Source of the DNA: Pseudomonadota bacterium
Lineage (GTDB): Bacteria > Pseudomonadota > Alphaproteobacteria > Rhizobiales > Xanthobacteraceae
Reading direction: 5' to 3'
Assembly (NCBI GenBank): GCA_023432845.1
Contig: JAEZEY010000442.1
Span: 1-10,706 of the forward strand
DNA length: 10,706 bases
Shown: positions 6,142-10,706 of the stretch, one piece after another
Layout of the letters: every line of letters begins with the position of its first letter
How positions within the stretch are numbered: the first letter of the stretch is position 1
The notes under the pieces: generated by a model
What the model was told of the DNA's origin: nothing
Database searches by the model: none
The model's input: only the letters and a program-made list of their open reading frames with translations
Position numbers and translations under genes: made by a program

Positions 6142-6266
6142 GCTGTTATTTAAGCCGATTTTAGAAGGCCCCGAATAGGTTGACGCCTGTAAGGGACGAG
6201 GAAAACAGGGCCTCGTCACCTCGGCCACAAAAAGGCCGGCGTTATAAAAACGAAGGGGCGTTAGAC

Positions 6267-6779
6267 ATGAAAGCCGTAGTAAAGACGGTCGAACCCGCCG
6301 AACGCGAAGCGCGGTTCGACACCATCCGTCCTCTTTATCAGGAGGCGTTGACCTTGGTCGAGCGGCTGCACCGCCGTCTGCTCGACGTCATCAAGGACGA
6401 ATTCGACCGCCGCGGTCGCTCCGACATCAACTCGGTGCAGGCGCTGCTGCTGTACAATATCGGCGACAAGGAATTGACCGCCGGCGAGCTGCGCACGCGC
6501 GGTTACTATCTCGGTTCCAACGTCTCCTACAATCTGAAGAAGCTTGTGGAGATGGAGTTCCTCGATCACCAGCGCTCACGCGTCGATCGCCGCTCGGTCC
6601 GCATCAAGCTGACCGCGAAGGGCCAGGAAGTTCGCGACATCGTCGATGCGCTTTATCAGAAGCACGTGCGCACCGTGGAGCAGGTCGGCGGCATCAACTC
6701 CGAGGAGTTCGCGACGCTGAACAAGTCGCTGCACCGGCTCGAGCGCTTCTGGACCGACCAGATCCTCTATCGCCTGTAA
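6267..6779 (+). CDS. ldtR: MarR-family transcriptional regulator LdtR
   Basis: A 170-residue winged-helix regulator. The segment TAGELRTRGYYLGSNVSYNL with KKLVEMEFLDHQRSRVDRRS after it (71-110) is the DNA-binding core: the recognition helix lies around 83-99 and the wing at about 108-116 (DRRSVRIKLT). N- and C-terminal helices form the dimer. This matches the conserved Hyphomicrobiales regulator LdtR, which in Liberibacter and Sinorhizobium controls an L,D-transpeptidase gene and so peptidoglycan remodelling and stress tolerance; no such target lies in this window. The ATG at 6267 was chosen because GAAGGGG (6252-6258) sits 8 bases before it; the frame remains open to a TTG at 6180, but that extension has no family resemblance. 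A strong terminator follows, so the gene is probably transcribed alone. The family call is secure; the regulon is inferred from relatives. Confidence 0.9.
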   Translation: MKAVVKTVEPAEREARFDTIRPLYQEALTLVERLHRRLLDVIKDEFDRRGRSDINSVQALLLYNIGDKELTAGELRTRGYYLGSNVSYNLKKLVEMEFLDHQRSRVDRRSVRIKLTAKGQEVRDIVDALYQKHVRTVEQVGGINSEEFATLNKSLHRLERFWTDQILYRL

Positions 6780-6799
6780 GCCTTCTGGGACTGCAAGCT

Positions 6800-6826
6800 T
6801 TCAAGTCTGCCTTCAAGTCTTCTGCC
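6800..6826 (+). repeat. Short direct repeat after ldtR
   Basis: TTCAAGTCT occurs at 6800-6808 and again at 6812-6820, each followed within a few bases by TCTGCC or GCC. It is a small tandem duplication in the untranslated tail between the ldtR stop and its terminator. No function is apparent. Confidence 0.4.
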
Positions 6827-6848
6827 TTTTCTGGCGAGTGACGACTTG

Positions 6849-6882
6849 CCCCGGCCGGGAAACCTCCCCTGGCCGGGGTTTT
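6849..6882 (+). terminator. Rho-independent terminator of ldtR
   Basis: CCCCGGCC (6849-6856) and GGCCGGGG (6871-6878) make a perfect 8-bp GC stem, with inner GGG/CCC pairing possible in the loop, followed directly by TTTT (6879-6882). It lies about 70 bases after the ldtR stop and just before the 3' end of the convergent minus-strand gene. The T run favours the plus strand. On the opposite strand no T run follows the stem. Confidence 0.85.
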
Positions 6883-6922
6883 GTCGTGCATTGAAGTGGT
6901 CTGATGCGCCGCGTGCCTGCCG

Positions 6923-7222
6923 CTAGTGCTTCCCCGGCCGCGCGTCGCCGAAGCTGCGCTCCAACGCCAGCGCTTCCTCAAGATCGGCGCAAGGCACCGC
7001 CGTGGTCGTGAAGCGCGCGAGGTCCTCGTCGGGGGCGCCCGGCACCAGCGGCTTGCCCTTGATCAGATAGGCGTCGGAGCCGCGCGGGCTCTCATCCGGA
7101 TAGAGCGCGAACACGATCTCATGCGCCTCGATCGTCTGGCGCAGCATCTCGGCCGGCGCCGGCGCGGCCGTGAAGCGGGTGAGATTGTCCCGCGCCATTT
7201 CCAGAAGCTGGGCGTTGGTCAT
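6923..7222 (-). CDS. Small conserved-looking hypothetical protein
   Basis: A 99-residue soluble, acidic protein that I do not recognise. It starts MTNAQLLEMARDNLTRFTAA and contains EAHEIVFALYPDESPRGSDA followed by YLIKGKPLVPGAPDEDLARF. There is no signal peptide, membrane segment or Cys cluster. The N-terminal third is predicted helical; the middle looks like a small alpha/beta fold. The ATG (7222-7220) has an AGAGGGA Shine-Dalgarno 4-5 bases upstream on the minus strand, which supports a real gene. It is convergent with ldtR, whose terminator lies just beyond its stop, and divergent from the small gene at 7293. GC-skewed codon use resembles its neighbours, so no sign of recent transfer is seen. 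Its place between ldtR and glyA gives no clear functional hint. Confidence 0.72.
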   Translation of the reverse strand: MTNAQLLEMARDNLTRFTAAPAPAEMLRQTIEAHEIVFALYPDESPRGSDAYLIKGKPLVPGAPDEDLARFTTTAVPCADLEEALALERSFGDARPGKH

Positions 7223-7260
7223 CGTGTCCCTCTGTTTGGCGTCCCATACGTCACATCGCC

Positions 7261-7278
7261 AGCCGACGCGAGTCGGCT
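7261..7278 (+). promoter_or_regulatory. GNRA-capped hairpin in the leader of the small gene at 7293
   Basis: AGCCGAC (7261-7267), loop GCGA (7268-7271), GTCGGCT (7272-7278): a perfect 7-bp stem closed by a GNRA tetraloop, 14 bases before the ATG at 7293. The gene has no evident Shine-Dalgarno, so the hairpin may position or limit initiation. It could also be part of the divergent promoter region between 7222 and 7293. Confidence 0.45.
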
Positions 7279-7292
7279 ATGATGCGCCGGCG

Positions 7293-7493
7293 ATGGCAGG
7301 CGAATCCGAAGTCTATTTCGAGATCACGGTCGTTGGCGGCAGCGCCAAGGTGGCGGCCGTCGATGCCGCGACCACGCTCGAGGTGGCGGTGGTCGCACCG
7401 GCCAGCACGTCCATGACCGACCTGAAAAAGCTGGCGCTGGCCAAGCTGAAGGCGCGCATCGCCCGCGAGCGCCGCGAGGGCCGAATTCCCTGA
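7293..7493 (+). CDS. Small conserved protein, DUF6898-like
   Basis: A 66-residue protein. The core EVYFEITVVGGSAKVAAVDA, then TTLEVAVVAPASTS, reads as beta strands and resembles a small alphaproteobacterial family that I recall as DUF6898, with a basic helical C-terminus (LKKLALAKLKARIARERREG). No enzyme motif, signal peptide or membrane segment is present. The function is unknown. The ATG at 7293 fits the family N-terminus, but no Shine-Dalgarno is visible; a GNRA hairpin lies 14 bases upstream. The same frame is open back to 7170, but that part is antisense to the divergent gene and was not used. It lies 155 bases before glyA in the same direction and may share its transcript. Existence is likely, the family name is from memory. 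Confidence 0.68.
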   Translation: MAGESEVYFEITVVGGSAKVAAVDAATTLEVAVVAPASTSMTDLKKLALAKLKARIARERREGRIP

Positions 7494-7648
7494 AATATCG
7501 CTACATCTTGCGCTTGCCTGGCCGGGCTCGTGCCATCGCTTGGCGGGTTGGGGGCGATATGCTATTCGCAGGTGCGAACCGGACCCCCCGGAAATTTCCC
7601 ACGAAAACGGTGCCGATTCTTCCGTCCGGCGCCCGGAGACCTAAAGGT
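7494..7648 (+). other. Leader region of glyA
   Basis: 155 bases without a gene. A weak promoter-like pair is TTGGCG (7540-7545) and TATTCG (7563-7568) at 17-base spacing. No known riboswitch fold was recognised. The glyA Shine-Dalgarno candidates GGAG (7634-7637) and AAAGG (7643-7647) lie at the right end. Confidence 0.35.
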
Positions 7649-8932
<1,284 letters not shown>

Positions 8933-8940
8933 AGACCGTC

Positions 8941-9033
8941 ATCACCGGGCCGCGCCGCAGGCGCGTGACCCGGTGATCCCGCTTAGGGGCGCAGTGCCCA
9001 TCTAAGCGGGATGGCCGGGTCAAGCCCGGCCAT
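8941..9033. repeat. Compound triple-hairpin palindromic element between glyA and nrdR
   Basis: Three inverted repeats lie end to end, filling most of the 128-base gap. Hairpin one: ATCACCGGG (8941-8949) with CCCGGTGAT (8969-8977), and an inner perfect CGCGCC (8951-8956), GCA, GGCGCG (8960-8965). Hairpin two: ATCCCGCTTAG (8976-8986) with CTAAGCGGGAT (9002-9012), and an inner GGGC (8987-8990) with GCCC (8996-8999). Hairpin three: ATGGCCGGG (9011-9019), loop TCAAG, CCCGGCCAT (9025-9033). Neighbouring arms share their end bases. The ends resemble dispersed REP/BIME-type repeats of Hyphomicrobiales. It may terminate or stabilise glyA mRNA, though no T run follows. Confidence 0.75.
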
Positions 9034-9060
9034 GACAGGGAGGGGAAGGCGGAGAAGACC

Positions 9061-9534
9061 ATGCGTTGCCCAAGCTGCGGTAGCCTCGATACGCAGGTGA
9101 AGGATTCACGCCCGACCGAAGACTCGGCCGTGATCCGCCGCCGCCGCGTGTGTCTGTCCTGCAATTTCCGCTTCACCACTTTCGAGCGCGTGCAGCTGCG
9201 CGAGCTCACCGTCATCAAGCGCAACGGCCGCCGCGTGCCGTTCGACCGCGACAAGCTGATGCGCTCGGTGCAGGTCGCGCTGCGCAAGCGCTCGGTCGAG
9301 CCGGAGCGCATCGAGCAGATGGTCTCCAAGATCGTCCGTGAACTGGAAAGCATGGGCGAGAACGAAGTCACGTCGGAGACGATCGGCGAGGCCGTGATGC
9401 AGCACCTGCGCGAGATCGATGATGTCGCCTATGTGCGTTTCGCCTCGGTCTATCGCAATTTTCGCGAGGCCAAGGATTTCCGCGCCGCGCTGGATGAACT
9501 CCGCGGCGAAGACGACGAGCCGGTCCGTAAATGA
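9061..9534 (+). CDS. nrdR: Transcriptional repressor NrdR
   Basis: A 157-residue nucleotide-sensing repressor of ribonucleotide reductase genes, normal length. The N-terminal zinc ribbon is MRCPSCGS with Cys3 and Cys6, then RRRVCLSCNFRFTTFE with Cys31 and Cys34. The ATP-cone domain (about 46-136) begins ELTVIKRNGRRVPFDRDKL and binds ATP or dATP, tuning DNA binding to NrdR boxes. ATG 9061 has purine-rich GGAG (about 9050-9055) in front. Its stop overlaps the ribD start as ATGA, so the two are translationally coupled. No ribonucleotide reductase gene lies in the window. No NrdR box was seen here. Confidence 0.97.
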   Translation: MRCPSCGSLDTQVKDSRPTEDSAVIRRRRVCLSCNFRFTTFERVQLRELTVIKRNGRRVPFDRDKLMRSVQVALRKRSVEPERIEQMVSKIVRELESMGENEVTSETIGEAVMQHLREIDDVAYVRFASVYRNFREAKDFRAALDELRGEDDEPVRK

Positions 9535-10655
9535 GCGAAGCAGAAGTCCCTGTAACGGCGCCGTCCGCGGCCGCCGATGATGAGCGTTTCATGCGCCTCG
9601 CGATTTCGCTCGGCCGGCGCGGTCTCGGCAATACCTGGCCGAACCCGGCGGTCGGCTGTGTCATCGTCAAGGAGGGGGTCATCGTCGGCCGCGGCTGGAC
9701 GCAGGCCGGCGGCCGTCCGCATGCCGAGGTCGAGGCGCTGCGCCGCGCCAAGCGCGCTGCCAAGGGGGCGACGGCTTATGTCACGCTTGAGCCGTGCTCC
9801 CATGACGGCAAGACGCCGCCCTGCGCCGACGCCATCATCAAGGCCGGCATCGCCCGTGTTGTCTCCGCCCTCGAGGATCCGAATCCGGAAGTGGCGGGTC
9901 AGGGCCACGCGCGGCTGCGCGAGCAGGGCATTGCCGTCGATGTCGGGGTGCTGACCGAGGAGGCGCGCCGTGCTCATGCCGGTCACATCGCCCGCATCAC
10001 CACCGGCCGACCGCATGTGACGCTCAAGCTTGCGGTGTCGGCCGATGGCAAGGCGGGGCTCCCCGGCCGCAGGCAGGCGTCCATCACCGGCGACGAGGCG
10101 CGCGACCGCGTTTTCCGGATGCGCGCTCAGAACGACGCCATTCTCGTCGGGCTTGGCACCGTGCTGGCCGACAATCCGCAGCTTACCGCACGCCTGCCGG
10201 GGCTCTATGAACATTCGCCGGTGCGCGTCGTGCTCGATGCGCAGCTGCGCGTGCCGTTGTCGCTGTCGGTGATCTCCACCGTGCGCGATGTACCGACCTT
10301 CGTGTTCTGCGCGCAGAAGGCCTCGCCGGTCGCCGAGGAGATCTTGGTGGCCAAGGGCGCCAAGGTGTTTCGCGTCGACGACACACAAGGCCGCCTCGAT
10401 CTCGACGAGGTGCTGAAGAAGCTGGCGGCCGAAGGCATCACGCGGCTGATGGTGGAGGGCGGTCCGACGGTGGCGGCCTCGTTCGTCGCCGCCGATCTGG
10501 TCGATGAATTCGTGCTCCTGAAGGGAGCGAAGGAAATCGGCGACGGCATCGGCCCGCTCGAAGGCATGACACTTGACACATTGACCGGCAAGCTCACGCT
10601 CGACGGCACCGAACCGCTTGGCGCCGACACGTTCGAGCATTATGTGCGGACGTGA
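9531..10655 (+). CDS. ribD: Bifunctional riboflavin biosynthesis deaminase/reductase RibD
   Basis: A 374-residue fused enzyme doing two successive steps from GTP-derived pyrimidine to riboflavin precursor: deamination of the diaminohydroxy-phosphoribosylamino-pyrimidine, then NADPH-dependent reduction of the ribose. The N-terminal deaminase (about 16-145) has the zinc site HAE (64-66, with catalytic Glu66) and PCSHDGKTPPC (Cys89 and Cys98). The C-terminal reductase (about 160-370) has LKLAVSADGK, NDAILVGLGTVLADNPQLT and the VEGGPTVAASF nucleotide-binding segment. The start ATG at 9531 overlaps the nrdR stop by four bases; the first 15 residues are a variable tail. The length is normal for the fused form. 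Riboflavin synthase usually follows in relatives but would lie beyond the window. Confidence 0.97.
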   Translation: MSEAEVPVTAPSAAADDERFMRLAISLGRRGLGNTWPNPAVGCVIVKEGVIVGRGWTQAGGRPHAEVEALRRAKRAAKGATAYVTLEPCSHDGKTPPCADAIIKAGIARVVSALEDPNPEVAGQGHARLREQGIAVDVGVLTEEARRAHAGHIARITTGRPHVTLKLAVSADGKAGLPGRRQASITGDEARDRVFRMRAQNDAILVGLGTVLADNPQLTARLPGLYEHSPVRVVLDAQLRVPLSLSVISTVRDVPTFVFCAQKASPVAEEILVAKGAKVFRVDDTQGRLDLDEVLKKLAAEGITRLMVEGGPTVAASFVAADLVDEFVLLKGAKEIGDGIGPLEGMTLDTLTGKLTLDGTEPLGADTFEHYVRT

Positions 10656-10690
10656 TGGTGGACAGTGAGGCTGCTTCATCCTCCGTTCGT

Positions 10691-10706
10691 CCCCGCCAAA
10701 GCGGGG
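10691..10706. repeat. Palindromic repeat after ribD, cut by the window end
   Basis: CCCCGC (10691-10696), loop CAAA, GCGGGG (10701-10706) is a perfect 6-bp hairpin 35 bases after the ribD stop. With the preceding TTCGT it resembles a dispersed intergenic repeat common in Bradyrhizobium-like genomes. It may continue beyond the edge, so its type and any T run cannot be judged. Confidence 0.5.

Larger units (their letters stand above)
5943..6266. other. Gene-free 324-base region between mmsB and ldtR
   Basis: No convincing coding frame is seen. The left third is the REP-like element. The middle holds a series of inverted repeats (6064-6141) described separately. The right part is the ldtR leader, with TTGACG at 6180-6185 (a -35 look-alike without a clear -10 at the right distance), a small hairpin CGGCC (6222-6226), 7-base A-rich loop, GGCCG (6234-6238), the AT-rich TTATAAAAA stretch (6242-6250) and the ldtR Shine-Dalgarno GAAGGGG (6252-6258). 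Confidence 0.6.

Noticed and set aside
6180..6266. TTG-initiated N-terminal extension of LdtR
   Set aside because: The ATG at 6267 has a well-placed GAAGGGG and matches the known protein length; the extension resembles nothing.
9450..10679. Minus-strand open frame of 409 codons antisense to ribD
   Set aside because: It shadows RibD, whose zinc and nucleotide motifs are all intact on the plus strand; no plausible Shine-Dalgarno or family resemblance.
10656..10706. Possible FMN riboswitch after ribD
   Set aside because: None of the conserved RFN-element segments can be seen in the 51 bases available; only a short palindrome is present.

Overview
The window is GC-rich DNA that looks like an alphaproteobacterial chromosome, most likely Hyphomicrobiales (Rhizobiales), in the Nitrobacteraceae/Xanthobacteraceae neighbourhood. 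This rests on a Cys-less HemB, an LdtR-type MarR regulator next to glyA, the glyA-nrdR-ribD order, and palindromic intergenic repeats of the kind common in Bradyrhizobium-like genomes. Nearly all of it is ordinary chromosomal gene content. There is no CRISPR array, transposase, integrase, tRNA or rRNA.

Layout. (1) The 5' end of hemB runs leftward off the window (448 to 1). (2) Divergently, a small multidrug resistance transporter of the SugE/Gdx guanidinium-exporter type (632-952) lies behind a leader with two ACGG hairpins. In that leader the second loop and arm are perfectly complementary to the ribosome binding site, which makes a strong guanidine-II (mini-ykkC) riboswitch candidate. (3) A tightly packed plus-strand cluster (1023-5942) follows: isobutyryl-CoA dehydrogenase, a formate/nitrite-type channel, a DUF1772-like membrane protein, 3-hydroxyisobutyryl-CoA hydrolase, a DUF6163-like membrane protein and 3-hydroxyisobutyrate dehydrogenase (mmsB). 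The three enzymes cover much of the lower valine catabolic route: isobutyryl-CoA to methacrylyl-CoA, then 3-hydroxyisobutyryl-CoA to 3-hydroxyisobutyrate to methylmalonate semialdehyde. The hydratase and MmsA are not seen here. (4) A repeat-containing intergenic region leads to ldtR (6267-6779), which ends in a clear rho-independent terminator. (5) A small unknown minus-strand gene (7222-6923) diverges from a 66-residue conserved small protein (7293-7493). (6) glyA (7649-8932), a compound triple-hairpin repeat, nrdR and ribD form the right-hand end. nrdR and ribD overlap by four bases. The window stops in another palindromic repeat, before whatever follows ribD.

The most notable points are the riboswitch-gdx unit, with a sequence-level on/off mechanism that can be read directly, and two membrane proteins, including an FNT channel, inserted between valine-degradation enzymes in a translationally coupled array. 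I see no evidence of a wholly new system.
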